DNA from: Eunapius fragilis
Lineage: Eukaryota > Porifera > Demospongiae > Spongillida > Spongillidae
Length of the DNA stretch: 64,000 nt
Assembly: GCA_963681505.1 (NCBI GenBank)
Contig: OY811971.1
Span: 6,815,060 to 6,879,059, forward strand
Direction: 5' to 3'
Each line of letters opens with the position of its first letter. Position 1 is the stretch's first letter. Shown here in pieces: positions 45,548 to 58,976 of this stretch. The notes beneath the pieces are model-generated. The model searched no databases. It had not been told where the DNA came from and saw nothing but the letters and a program-made list of their open reading frames with translations. Position numbers and translations under genes: made by a program.

Positions 45548-45948
45548 ATTTTGATCAAAAGCACGTGTGCATGTGACTGTAGCAAATTTAGAATTATCGC
45601 TGCTAAATTATGTGGAAGAGTGCACATCGATATAACTAGTGAGTATTGGTTTGAAGGAATTTACAGACACCCCATGTTTCACACCGTTAAACAGACGCCA
45701 TTTTTTGCCTCTCAATTTGGCCGCACGGCCGGCTGACCGCTTGCCAGGCAAGCGCTTTTTATTCGCCGACTCGTTTTTTAAGCTGGCGATGATTCACTGC
45801 ATGGGCCTACGCAGTTTTCAAGAAGAGGGAGGTCGAAGATGGTTAATAAGTGATCTTACAATAACATACGGTGTACTGTGTTCATAATAACATTGATGAA
45901 ACTCAATGGTGAAAGTGACCTCGCTTTGGGGCGGGGGGCGTGGGGTCA

Positions 45949-45982
<34 letters not shown>

Positions 45983-46395
45983 ACCCCCCCCCCCCCCCCC
46001 CCGATAGGAAGCAAAATGGCTCTAAGCAAAAGCGAGGGTTTCCACTAACGTCTGTATGTATGTATGAAGCTAGCTGATGAGTCATATACCGCTGTTTTAA
46101 ATGCCTCCATAGTCAGTTTACTACATTTACTACATTTTAAGTAGGGGGAAGAACATTCAAAATCCGAAGAAGAGTGTTTTCACTAAGTAGATGCAATGAG
46201 ATTACTGAGTAAGGGGGAAACAATTTATTTCCTTTTCGATGGGACTACTATAGTGCGTTTGTTTCTTACCATGGCACGTGACGTTGCCAGGTAACCCGCC
46301 CACCTGCACATGCTCTCGTATCAAATTAAGCGCGGCCATTTTATTTTTGTGCTAAAAGGTTTTCGTGTGACTTAGGCACCTACTGCGCATACTCC
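45548..46395. promoter_or_regulatory. Head-to-head intergenic region before NRF1
   Basis: Separates the minus-strand multicopy-family gene (start 45547) from NRF1 (start 46396). A C run at 45950-46002. Close to the NRF1 start are gcggccattttat (46331-46343, resembling a YY1 site) and ctgcgcat (46383-46390), half of an NRF-1 binding site. No TATA box. Confidence 0.5.
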
Positions 46396-49093
46396 ATGGA
46401 TTCTCAAAACCAGGGTCTGGCGGGCTCACTCCAGATACGGAGCGCCTACTCCACCCAAGTCAAAATGGGAGTCCCCGTTGAAATTGTGGACGATGAAAGT
46501 CACCCAGTTTTGTCGGGAGAGCAAGACCGCCAAAATACCGACGAGGCTATGGAAATGATCGAGGCCGACCACATGGAGGCTTCTCACCTCGCTCACACCA
46601 TCCCCGCCCAACTGAGCGCCCTCTCGAGCAGCATCGTGTCCCACCTGACCACGGCGGGCCTCGAGAGGCAGCTAGCCAGCGCCGCCATGGGGGTACCGAG
46701 TTCCCAGCTGTCGTCCGTCGTCGGCGGCGGAGGAGGAGGAGGAGGAGGAGGAGGAACGGACATGGACGGAGGTCGTCTCTCCTCCGGCGGCGCGGTCACG
46801 GTGGGGCAGCAGGCGCTGGCTCACTTCCAACAGCAGCAGCAGCAGAGGAGACGCTCGCCCGCCCTCACCTCCTCCTCCTCCTCCTCCGCCAACCAGATGG
46901 AGATGACGCCCGAGTCCCTCGCACAGGCGGAGAGCCTCATCACCCAGATGGTCAAGGCGGCGGCCGCCGGGAGCGGCGGCAACATGGCGTTGGAGGTGAG
47001 GCGCACCCTCGCGAGCATGAACTTCGGCGACCTCGACATGGCGGCCTCCATGACCTCCGACCCGACCATGAACATGTCCCCCTCCATGCGGACGGCCGTC
47101 AACAGCATGCTGAACGACGGCAGCGGGGGGGGCGGGGACGACCCGTCGAGCCCGGAGAGCAACTTCGACAGCAGCGACCTCCTCAACATGACCATGCTCC
47201 AGCAGGACGACGTCACGGCCCGCCTCGTCGCCGCCGGCCCGATAGGCGTGGCCGCGGCCGCCGCCGTGATGACGAGCCGCAAGCGCAAGCGGAGCCACAC
47301 CTTCGAGTCCAACCCGGCCATCCGCAAGCGTCACTGCTCCAAGCTCCTCCGCAAGCTCAAGGACCTCATCGAGGAACTCTCGGCACGTGTCGGGCTCCAG
47401 GCCGTCGTCCTCACCTACAGGCCCGGGAAGACGCTCGACCCAAAGGAGGACCCGACCTTCAAGGTGTTTGGGGCCGCCCCCCTCACCACGGTCGTACGGA
47501 ACCACAGGGACACGATCGTGGCGGACATGGAGACTGCACTCACCCAGCAGGTCCACCTGCAGTCGGGCATCGGGGCCTGCGGCGGCCGTCACAAGGGAGG
47601 GGGCGTGGGGGGGGACGCGGGGGGCGCTGGCGGGGGGGAGGCGCTCCACGAGCTGCCCCCGCTCGTCTTCGACGGGATCCCGACGCCGGTGAACAAGATG
47701 ACGCAGGCGCAGCTGAGGGCGTTCATACCCAACATGCTCAAGTTTTCGACGGGGAGGGGGAAGCCGGGGTGGGGGAAGGACGACATGAAGCCCCCTTGGT
47801 GGCCGGAAGAGGTGGCCTGGGCCAACGTGAGGAGTGACACGCGCACGGAGGAGCAGAAGAAGGCCCTGACGTGGACCGACGCCCTCCGGAAGATCGTCCT
47901 GAGCTGCTACCAGTTCCACAACCGCGTCGACCTCCTTCCCGACGCCTCGTCCGAGGGAGTGGGGCCCCAGTTGGACGACCTCCAGATGATGCAGATGGGG
48001 CAGCAGGAAGACGATGGCGGGGGAGGGGGTGGAGAGGGGGCGGAGGGCGTGGCCACGCTGGCCGAGGTGGCGGCGTCGAGCAACCACCACCACCACCACC
48101 ACGCGACGTCGTCGGACCTGATGGGAGGGGACAGCCAGCAGGTGTTCACCATAGACACGGGGATTGGCAACTGCGACACGTCTGGGATGCCGACGCTTGC
48201 GGACGCCACACTGGCTGAGGCAGCAGCAAGGCTACAACAGGTGAGGAGGGAAGGGGTGAGGGTGGGGGGGAGAGGGGAAAGAGGCGGGAAGGGGTGAGGG
48301 TAGGGGGGAGAGGGGAAGGTGTGAGGGTGTAGGGGACAGCAGGTGAGGAGGGAAGGGGTGAGGGTGGGGGGGAGAGGGGAAGGGGTGAGGGTAGGGGGAG
48401 AGGGGAAGGGGTGAGGGTAGGGGGAGGGGGAAGGGGTGAGGGTGGGGGGGAGAGGGGAAAGAGGAGGGAAGGGTGAGGGTGGGGGGGTGAGGGGAAAGAG
48501 GGGGTGAGGGTAGGGGGGGAGCAGTAGGTGACCTAATGCAGGTGTGTGCTTAAGCTTCCTGCAGTTTTGTGTCCTGTGTCATGATAAATGTCCTCTTAGG
48601 TTTAGACATTGTTTTGTTTAAGAAAAGTGGTTTTTGCACTTGTCGCTAATGTTTGAATGGTTGTGCTGTGCTGTTGGTTGTTGAGTAGGGGAGGCAGAGG
48701 GCCTTCCTTTCATCTTATGTTTTTATACACAACTCTTTCATGTTGTGTTGGCAGTTTTATGTGAAGGGTGATATGTCGACTTGTTACACCTATTTACCCC
48801 ACCTATTTATTTTGTTGTGTGCTGCGCAATGAATCCAATTGCAGCTGTCAAGTAAAACATGTGTTTTTGCTACAGTTATGTAAAGCCTTGGACGTTTGGT
48901 TGCGTTGTATGTAAGGCCACCATGCAACTGAAATGAATATGAGAGGGGGGATATCAGTGTACCAATTTGTAGTAAAAACACTTACTATCCTTTTTTGCCC
49001 AGTTTGCAGAAAAGCAGTGGCCTCAATTGGCTTTCCTTAGTTTCATTACATGTATTTATTTATTCATTTTTGCTCCTTCCTTCATACACACAC

Positions 49094-49126
<33 letters not shown>

Positions 49127-49778
49127 GATGGCCGATGAGACAGGTCAGGTTCAGTATGCCACGCAGACGGTGACGGTCACCGAGCGTGACGCCAAGGCCC
49201 TGGGCCAGCCCGTGGGGACCACCACCACCGTCCTCCTCACCGCCTACCCCGGGGGCCACAGCGGGAGCGGCATCGGGACGCCCGACAACAGCCAGCAGTA
49301 CCTGTCTCCGCCCCCTTCCAACAGCCCCACCCACGTCCCGAACGTGCAGGTGGTGTACAACGCGTCCCACATAGACGACATCCCGGACTCCATCGTGTCC
49401 ACCATCTCCCCCGACCAGATGGGTCTGGGGGGGGCCAGTCAGTCCGGCCACCACCACCATCACCACCACCTGGGCCACGCCTCCTCCGAGTACCTCACGC
49501 CCACCACGTCAGACTTGATCATCGCAGGAGGAGGCGGAGACTCGCGGTCTAGCAGGGGGGGGCTCAGCGACGCCCACCTGTCGATAGGGGCCCAGCTGAG
49601 CGCCCAGGGGTCCGTCTCGTCGGCAAACATCACCTCCCACCTGAGTGCGACGGGCGTCAGCCATGACGACATAGCCGCCCAGCTCATCAGTGAGTACACC
49701 AACAGTACCAGCAGCAAGCACGGCGTCAGGAAGAACAATGTGGCGGATGGACACCAGAGGATGTCTAGTGCCCTCTGA
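46396..49778 (+). CDS. NRF1: Nuclear respiratory factor 1 / erect-wing homologue
   Basis: Exons 46396-48240 and 49128-49778, phase 0, 831 residues. The DNA-binding domain lies at about residues 295-385 ([20 protein letters not shown], then [20 protein letters not shown]). The conserved block follows at about 415-510 ([55 protein letters not shown]). This is a homodimeric activator that binds TGCGCATGCGCA sites in promoters of mitochondrial and other housekeeping genes. The N-terminal 290 residues (poly-Gly, poly-Gln, poly-Ser) and the C-terminal region with two His runs are low-complexity; the protein is longer than the vertebrate one (about 500). Very GC-rich coding sequence compared with the surroundings. 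Exon 2 starts after a (CA)n tract; further exons are possible but not needed. Confidence 0.92.
48241..49127. repeat. NRF1 intron with G-rich minisatellite
   Basis: 48241-48525 is a tandem array of ggtgagggtgggggggagag-like units, starting at the splice donor itself. The intron ends in a (CA)n tract just before the acceptor AAG. Confidence 0.85.
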
Positions 49779-50008
49779 GAGGCACCGTTGTATAAAACTG
49801 GGTACACTTTTTTTTTGTCATGATCCCGTCACTACCCACCTCCACCCCCCCCCCCTCCCCACTTAACACACCTCCTCCCCAGTCCTCTGTTGTTGTGGGA
49901 ATTTAAAACATAAAACGTATAATCGCTTCATGTCTGTAAAGATTATTGTTATGAGTTTGTTAAGTCCGATGTGTGGGGGACCCGGGAGCAAGCACAGGCT
50001 CTGTGTGG
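49779..50008. other. Shared 3' space of NRF1 and PSMA5
   Basis: 230 bp between the convergent stop codons. Contains T, C and CT-rich runs; no clear AATAAA on either strand. Confidence 0.5.
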
Positions 50009-51878
<1,870 letters not shown>

Positions 51879-54092
51879 ATGGCATCCAGGTCGATAGTAC
51901 GACTCGGCCGTTATTTGAAGACGTATTCTAGGCAGGCAAGTGTTTTTTTTTTGGAAATAGTAACGCCTTGCTCATATCGCTACAATACATACAACGCTCA
52001 TAAAGGTTGCAACAGCGAATCGCTACTTCTCCGCGCCGGCAGCTGCAACTTCGTCGTACCAACAGGTGCGGGGAGTGCCTTTGCGTATGTTCAGCGCGCT
52101 CAGAAACTTTTTTTTGTTTTTGACTGCCACCACAGGCTCTTTGCAACGTTCCGGAAACCAAGGTGACGGTCCTGTCGAACGGTTTGAGGGTCGTCTCTGA
52201 AGACTCTGGTGGCTCCACGTGCACGGTGCGTGACACGGGTTCCCGCGTCGAAATCAATACCTTAGCTGCCCTACCCCCCCCCCCACCCTAAATGTTCCCG
52301 CAGGTGGGGCTGTGGATTGACGCCGGGAGCAGGTTCGAGAACGCAAAGACAAATGGAGTCGCGCACTTCCTGGAGCACATGGCGTTCAAAGGGACGAAGA
52401 AGCGAACTCAGACCCAGCTGGAGATGCAGGTGGAGAACATGGGGGCGCACCTGAACGCGTACACGTCGAGGGAGCAGACCGTGTACTACGCCAAGTGCTT
52501 TAGCAAGGACCTTGGGGCATGTGAGTGCACTCCCATCTCCTCCCTCTTAAAACCTCCCCGGAGGTTGTTTTTTTGCAATACCTAAGAAGGGTAGGGTATT
52601 GTTTTTCAATCTCCTCCCTCACTTGTTCCCTACCCTCACTCCCTCCCCTACCCTCACTCCCTCCCCTACCCTCACTCCCTCCCCTACCCTCACTCCCTCC
52701 CCTACCCTCACTCCCTCCCCTACCCTCACTCCCTCCCCTACCCTCACTCCCTCCCCTACCCTCACTCCCTCCCCTACCCTCACTCCCTCCCCTACCATCA
52801 CTCCCTCCCGTACCCTCACTCCCTCCCCTACCCTCTCTCCCTCCCCTACCCTCACTCCCCTACCCTCACTCCCTACCCTCACTCCCTCCCCTACCCTCAC
52901 TCCCTCCCGTACCCTCACTCCCTCCCCTACCCTCACTCCCTCCCCTACCCTCTCTCCCTCCCCTACCCTCACTCCCTCACCTACCCTCACTCCCCTACCC
53001 TCACTCCCTCCCTCCTTGCAGGCGTTGACATTGTATCTGACATCATTCAAAACTCGACGTTGGAGGAGAAGAAGATAGAGAGAGAGAGGAGCGTGATCCT
53101 ACGGGAGATGCAGGTGTGTGTGTGTAGTGTGTGCACACGTGTGTGGTGTGTGCATGAGTGTGTGTGTGTGTGGTGTGTGCAGATTTGTGTGTGTAGTACG
53201 GGGTGTAAAAAAAGGTTGTTATATGATATGTGTCACATATGTACCACATCATATAACATAACATAACATATCATATCTCCAGTACACATGTATGTTGCAT
53301 GCTGCTTATGCGCCACACTTACACTGTGGTGACGTTCTGTTATCAGGGAGCAAGTCTATTGTGTTATTAATGTTGTGATGTGTCAGTGACATCAACCCAT
53401 TGAGCTTTTCATGGTTATATGTTTTAACCTTGACCATATACATGCGTTTCATTATTTGCTGATCTCCCCAGACCCTTAGCTCCTCCCTTCAGGGTGTCTT
53501 ACCAATGTACATATGTATACCATTTTGCTTGTCAAACCTCTGGAGGGCATGTCACTTCCCATCCTCCCCATACCACCTCCACCTTTTACACATCACCTTC
53601 ACCATTTACGTACCGTATATGTTGACTTTGTTATGCAACAACGCCATTATGATGTGATGTATGGACTTTTTTGAGGGGGGGGGAGAGATGTATGATATGG
53701 GTGGAGGGTGCTGTAGGTCTTTTCTGTTGTATACAAGGCAACAACGGTGCTTATGATTTCAAGGCAAGAACATGTGTCAATACAATTTGGTGCAGTACGT
53801 CTTAACAAGAGTGTAATTATCAATTATTCTGGTATTGCTGTGAGATTATGTAACGTGTTTAGTGCGATATGAAGGACTAGTGAGTAGCCTCATTGGCTGG
53901 TGTGTTACCTCCCTCCTCTCCCACCCTCCCCTCCCTCCCCTCTCTCTGGGCATCAGGAAGTGGACACTCAGGTAGAGGAGGTGATTTTTGACCATCTCCA
54001 CTCCATAGCCTACCAGGGCACTCCTCTTGGGATGACCATACTAGGACCTACAGAGAACATCAAGTAATGTCCAACCACCTGCGTGTGTGTTT

Positions 54093-54173
<81 letters not shown>

Positions 54174-55933
54174 TGTGTGCTTATTCCCTCAGTGTGTTAT
54201 GGTTTTATTTATTTATTTTTTTTACTTACCTTGCAGGAAGATAAACCGACAGGATTTGGTGAACTACATATCCACCCACTACACTGCACCAAGGATGGTG
54301 CTGTCAGCTGCTGGAGGTAATGAATAAAATTAATAAAACAATTCCTTTTAATGCCTCCTCCTTGAACTTTCCTTTTTTTTTTTTTGTTGTTCACCGCCAT
54401 TTTAGGGGTAGACCATAAAGAGCTGGTGAGGCTTGCCGAGGGTCACTTCTCCTCCCTGCCCACCGGCTACTCCACGCTTCCTCACGTCGCCCCTTGTCGC
54501 TTCACTGGTAGCGAGATGAGAGTGAGGGACGACGACATGCCCTTTGCACACGTTGTCTTGGCAGTTGAGGTGTGTGTAGTGGCGTCGTGTTCTGGTGCTG
54601 GCCGGTGTACTTTTTACATTTTTTAATTTTATTTTATTTTACCTCTTAGGGTGTTGGATGGACGAACCCGGACTATTTTCCTTTGATGATTGCTAGCACT
54701 GTGAGTTGTGTGTGTGTGAGTGTTGTGGGTGTATATTAAATGATAACTTTTTTTTTTTCTTTTCCAGATTGTGGGCAATTATGACTGCACCCTGGGGGGC
54801 GGCCACAACATGTCCAGCAAATTGGCCCAGGTGAAGTGTGTGTGTGTGTGTGTGTGGATGGCATTGCATAATCACGGATGTGATGCCTTGCTTTGATCAT
54901 CTCTAAAGGTTGCTTCCCACGAAAACCTAGCTCGCAGCTTCATGTCCTTCAACACCTGCTATACTGACACAGGGCTGTGGTTAGCTCTTGTTTTAAATCC
55001 CCCCCCCCCCCCCCTTCCCCCCATCTGTCCCCCCCAGGGGTTGTATGCGTGTGTCATATGTGTGCTTCCTCTTACACACACATAGGGGTATTTATTTAGT
55101 GATGGACAGAATGACCATTGATGACATGTTCTTTAATCTGCAGAACGAATGGTAAGATGGCAACAGCCAAGTACATAAATATATTACCCCCCCTATGCAA
55201 GCGCACTTTAATCTTCTTTGGTACAGGATGCGGCTGTGTGTGAGTGTAACAGAAGCCGAGGTGGAGAGGGCAAAGAATGTCTTCAAGACCAGTCTGTTCA
55301 TGCACCTGGACGGTCAGTGCGGCTGTGCAAAGCTCACTACTTCATGTCTTCTCTTCCTCTCTCCATTTTTCTGGCACACATCTAATGCCCCCCCAATGGT
55401 GTTGATGATACATAGGCTCAACACCCATCTGCGATGACATAGGGAGGTGTGTGTGTTTGTGCAGTGGTTGTGTCCTTCCGTTACCCTTGCGTGTGTTATC
55501 TCTTGTGTGTGTGTGTGTGTGTGTGTTTTTTTCCCCCCCCCATCTGCAGACAGATGTTGACCTACGGTAGGCGTATACCTCTGCCGGAGTTGGACTACAG
55601 GATCCAACAGATAGACGCCAAGACGGTTCGCGAAGTGTGCACGCGATACATCTACGACAAGTGTCCGGTTCTAGTGGGGATAGGTAAGATGGAGTGGTCA
55701 GTTAGGTTGGTTAGACTTTGCTTACTGGGGGGGGGGTGGGGGAGGGGTTAGGTTGTAAATTATGTATGCTTTGTTGAGCTAATGGTATTTGCAAAGTCAA
55801 AGCCAGGAGTCAAGCCACCCCTACTTTCTCCCCCCCCCCCCCCCCCCCCCCCCTCCTACCCCCTCCAGGCCCAATAGAACAGCTACCTGATTACAATCGT
55901 ATCCGTGGCAACATGTACTGGTTTAGGACATAG
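51879..55933 (+). CDS. PMPCB: Mitochondrial processing peptidase beta subunit
   Basis: About 17 exons: 51879-51935, 52006-52065, 52136-52225, 52304-52520, 53022-53113, 53957-54063, 54237-54316, 54406-54569, 54650-54700, 54768-54830, 54909-~54984, a short one near 55039, ~55103-55153, 55227-55312, 55416-55446, 55550-55683, 55869-55933. The N-terminus is a basic, Ser/Ala-rich mitochondrial presequence. The M16 metallopeptidase motif HxxEH is present ([14 protein letters not shown]), with Glu further on in [20 protein letters not shown]. It matches MPP-beta to the end ([19 protein letters not shown]). It cleaves presequences of imported proteins in the matrix with MPP-alpha. Intron 1 appears to be GC-AG (CAG/gcaagt). 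The junctions at 54.98-55.10 kb do not fit simply, perhaps through an indel in a C run. AATAAA at 56035-56040. Confidence 0.93.
52521..53021. repeat. PMPCB intron with 18-bp pyrimidine minisatellite
   Basis: About 400 bp of tandem tcactccctcccctaccc units (about 52620-53010), running directly into the splice acceptor ccttgcag. Confidence 0.95.
54086..54180. repeat. (GT)n microsatellite in a PMPCB intron
   Basis: About 90 bp of GT repeats just after the splice donor at 54064. Confidence 0.95.
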
Positions 55934-56344
55934 AGGATGAGATACGAGAGTAGCTCTGTGCTTTAGTGTTTACATTGTATGTATTTGTACCTGTTTTATT
56001 AAACAGCCATAACTGTTATTGTTGTGTTTGGCCTAATAAATGCCCACTGTGAGAACTGAATTAGAAAACAACAGCTTATTTTCAGATCATTGAACACACA
56101 CACAGATCAATATAAGCGGCTTAATAACACCTCATGAGGAAACACAAAAAAATGGGAAATTCTTTAAAAAGGCAAAAAAAAAAAAAAAACACATTCAGCC
56201 ACACAAAACACGACAAGATGGAAGTCATAAACATCTATAGTGAATGCATAATCAAACTAGAGTCTCAAAAAACTTCATCACAAAGATGGCAACATACTAT
56301 ACATACATACAACTGCTGACCCAACCTCACTCTCTGTGTAATTC

Positions 56345-56899
56345 TTACAATACGGCACACAACCTTCTCCTCCTGCCTTTGTTTTGTAGAGCGGCTCTGG
56401 TTGCCGCGAGAAACACTTCACGAACGCCTTCGCGCGTCTTGGCCGAGCACTCCAGATACATGTAGGCGCCTACTTTGTCGGCCATCGTCTTGCCGTGATC
56501 AGGTTGCAGGATGTCACTGCTCCTCTCGGCCCTGAGGTCCTTTTTGGTGGCGATGAGGAGAAACGGGACGTTTGGACAGAAGTGGCCGACCTCCGGTACC
56601 CACTTGGCCTGGATGTTCTCTAAGCTGTCGTGGCTGTCAATCCCGAAACACATCAGAATCACGTCCGTGTCCGGGTAGGAAAGCGGACGTAGCCGGTCGT
56701 AGTCCTCCTGACCAGCCGTGTCCCACAGGGCCAGTTCCACCAGCTTGCCGTCCACCTCTATGTCCGAGACGTAGTTCTCGAAGACGGTTGGTATGTACTT
56801 GTCGGGGAACTCGTCCTTTGTGAATGCAAACAGGAGGCATGTCTTACCGCAAGCCCCGTCCCCAACGATCACTAGTTTTCTACGAGTTGGTGCTGCCAT
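56345..56899 (-). CDS. Rho-family small GTPase, divergent copy
   Basis: Single coding exon, 184 residues. G1 GDGACGKT, effector loop PTVFENYV, G3 [15 protein letters not shown]4 ATKKDL (Thr where RhoA-like proteins have Asn, as Rac/Cdc42 also use TKxD), G5 ECSAK. Contains a Rho-type insert (about residues 120-135) and a polybasic tail ending in the CaaX box CAVL, which predicts geranylgeranylation and membrane attachment. It lacks a few residues in the insert compared with the second gene. A likely 5' UTR intron acceptor (ttcttag) lies one base before the ATG. It would switch actin regulation through GEFs, GAPs and effectors. About 70-75% similar to the neighbour by eye, so a local duplicate that has diverged. 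Confidence 0.93.
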   Translation of the reverse strand: MAAPTRRKLVIVGDGACGKTCLLFAFTKDEFPDKYIPTVFENYVSDIEVDGKLVELALWDTAGQEDYDRLRPLSYPDTDVILMCFGIDSHDSLENIQAKWVPEVGHFCPNVPFLLIATKKDLRAERSSDILQPDHGKTMADKVGAYMYLECSAKTREGVREVFLAATRAALQNKGRRRRLCAVL

Positions 56900-58071
56900 C
56901 CTAAGAAATGAAATGAAGGCAAAACTCCCTCAGTTATGTTGACAGATGCACGTTGTACACTGTAAACAAGTATGCAAATCCGAAATATATCTATACAGCT
57001 GGTGGTTAAAAATGGCCGACAAGGAGATTTTGTTTAGATGCGTCCTTTATTGGAAGAGTTTAATGATGGCTTACCTTGTTCGATGAAACAGTATTTGATT
57101 TCTAACGGAACAGGCTTATCAGTAGGTTGGCCTACGACTAACAAGAACAGGAAGAGAGCTGCAGAGGAGGAATCGGCATACGCAAATTCAAAGCTATTAA
57201 TAGTTTAACTATTTTTAGTAACAAAAGTTCAGCGCATGCGCGTGATTATAATAAGTTTACGGATAGAAGCGGAAGAAAGTGCTTGCAAAATTAATGGTCA
57301 TAAGCCTTATACGAAGGGGGAAGTGTTGAGGCGTTCTTGTAAATCACTAAGACTTGCAGGTAATCACGAGTCGCACCACGAAAGGAACATAAAGAGCAGT
57401 ATTCAGTAAGTTGGGCGTAAATGAACGCGTGTGTCCGTGCTTGTGTGTGTGTGTGTATGTGTGTGTGATTGTTTTGTTAGGTTTTCAACCCACTCATTTA
57501 CGTCGCGTTAAAGGACAAAAAAGTAACGTTTCGTCGAACCGCTTCGTTGCAAAGCGAATTAAGGTACCCTGACAGATTCGCTGGGCTGCTTGGACTTAAC
57601 ACCTCCAAGTGGTTCGAAACTAGTAGTCGAAATGTATCCCGCCATACCTCCCTTCTCCCTCCCCTCGCTTCTTCTCCCTCCTCTCTCTGCCGCCCTTCAC
57701 TTCTCATTCCTTCTCTTTCGGCTCTTCACCCGCCTCTCCTTTTGGGGAGATGAAGGGAGGGGTGGTAACGCGATTCGCCTTTAGTTAGACGCGCTTAAAG
57801 TACCAAGTTTCAAGTAGTTCGCATTTAGTTACGACGAGAACCAAATTTGGTGTGAACCTACTGGAATGCAGGCTTCTTTTCATGCGATCAATAATAATCG
57901 CGTACTAGTAGTGTACGTTTATGGCGGGCATGCATAACGTTCTGAATGAATGCCTAAAAGGCAACACAAAGTAGCGTGTACTTGTATGTGTTTAGGACAT
58001 ATCTTTTGGCTTGCGTAATTCAACCTCTCTTTCCCACCTCATACACGCATACACACACACCACAGTTTATC
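56900..58071. promoter_or_regulatory. Head-to-head regulatory region of the two Rho genes
   Basis: Holds agcgcatgcgcg at 57231-57242, a near-consensus NRF-1 site (palindromic core gcgcatgcgc), and aaaaatggccgac at about 57008 (YY1-like). The plus-strand gene has a 5' UTR intron, ending at the acceptor caccacag just before its ATG. The rest has CT-rich runs and no gene. Confidence 0.55.
57231..57242. promoter_or_regulatory. Putative NRF-1 binding site
   Basis: agcgcatgcgcg against the known consensus YGCGCAYGCGCR: only the first base deviates. Confidence 0.6.
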
Positions 58072-58650
58072 ATGGCTAGTATACGCAAGAAGTTGGTCAT
58101 CGTCGGGGACGGCGCCTGCGGCAAGACGTGTCTGCTGATTGTGTTCTCCAAGGACCAGTTCCCTGAAGTGTACGTCCCAACTGTCTTTGAAAACTATGTG
58201 GCCGACATTGAGGTGGACGGGAAGTGTGTGGAGCTGGCCCTGTGGGACACGGCCGGTCAGGAGGACTACGACAGGCTCAGACCGCTCTCTTACCCCGACA
58301 CAGACGTCATCCTCATGTGCTTCTCCATCGACAGTCCCGACAGCTTGGAGAACATACCAGAGAAGTGGACACCAGAGGTGCGTCACTTCTGCCCCATTGT
58401 CCCCATCGTCCTCGTCGGGAACAAGAAGGATTTGAAGTTTGACGAGACGACAAGACGGGAGCTGCAAAAGAGCAAGCAGGAGCCTGTCAAGACAGAGGAC
58501 GGAAGGGCCATGGCTGAGAAGATTGGCGCCTATGCTTATCTCGAGTGCTCGGCAAAGATGAATGACGGTGTTCGTGAGGTATTTGAGACGGCCACACGTG
58601 CTGCGCTGCAAACGAAGAAGAAGAAGCACGGCCTTTGTAGTTTGCTCTGA
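58072..58650 (+). CDS. RhoA-like small GTPase
   Basis: Single coding exon, 192 residues, starting [20 protein letters not shown]. The ATG at 58072 is the standard Rho start; upstream in-frame codons belong to an intron. G1 GDGACGKT, effector [17 protein letters not shown]3 [15 protein letters not shown]4 GNKKDL, a Rho insert with [16 protein letters not shown]5 ECSAK and the C-terminus [11 protein letters not shown] with CaaX CSLL. All of these are canonical for RhoA/B/C. Controls stress fibres and contractility through ROCK-type effectors. MON2 starts 326 bp downstream. A 63-bp stretch of this gene is copied at 19156-19218. Confidence 0.96.
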   Translation: MASIRKKLVIVGDGACGKTCLLIVFSKDQFPEVYVPTVFENYVADIEVDGKCVELALWDTAGQEDYDRLRPLSYPDTDVILMCFSIDSPDSLENIPEKWTPEVRHFCPIVPIVLVGNKKDLKFDETTRRELQKSKQEPVKTEDGRAMAEKIGAYAYLECSAKMNDGVREVFETATRAALQTKKKKHGLCSLL

Positions 58651-58976
58651 GTGTGTTTGGCTGTGATATGTTGACTCCTCCGCGCGGGCTCTTTTCCTGT
58701 AATATGAAATAGACTGTGTTTAGCACTTGTAATTGTCCCCTTGCCCCCTCCCAACCCTGCCCAAGAAAGACTAGTGTCTTGTCACTCATCCACTAATTTG
58801 AATGTTTGTTTCTACATTACACATAGCTGCTGTACAATATCCGCTTCTGTCAAAGAATTTCTAAACTTCAAAAAAAAAAAAAAGGGGCGGGGTTTTTGTC
58901 AGTGAGCTTTAGTTGGAATTATAAAGTCTGGGAACTTGTAACACTAGCTACTCGCGTTACCTGCCGACCGAATGAC
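58651..58976. promoter_or_regulatory. Short space between RhoA-like gene and MON2
   Basis: Must contain the Rho 3' UTR and the MON2 promoter. A run of 14 A at 58870-58883 followed by ggggcggggt (GC box-like) at 58884-58893. Confidence 0.5.

Noticed and set aside
46672..48102. A 476-codon antisense ORF opposite NRF1 exon 1
   Set aside because: Shadow of a very GC-rich coding sequence; no similarity, and the sense frame is clearly NRF1.
52525..53078. SLPPLP / TPSPTL repeat ORFs
   Set aside because: Translation of the 18-bp pyrimidine minisatellite inside a PMPCB intron.
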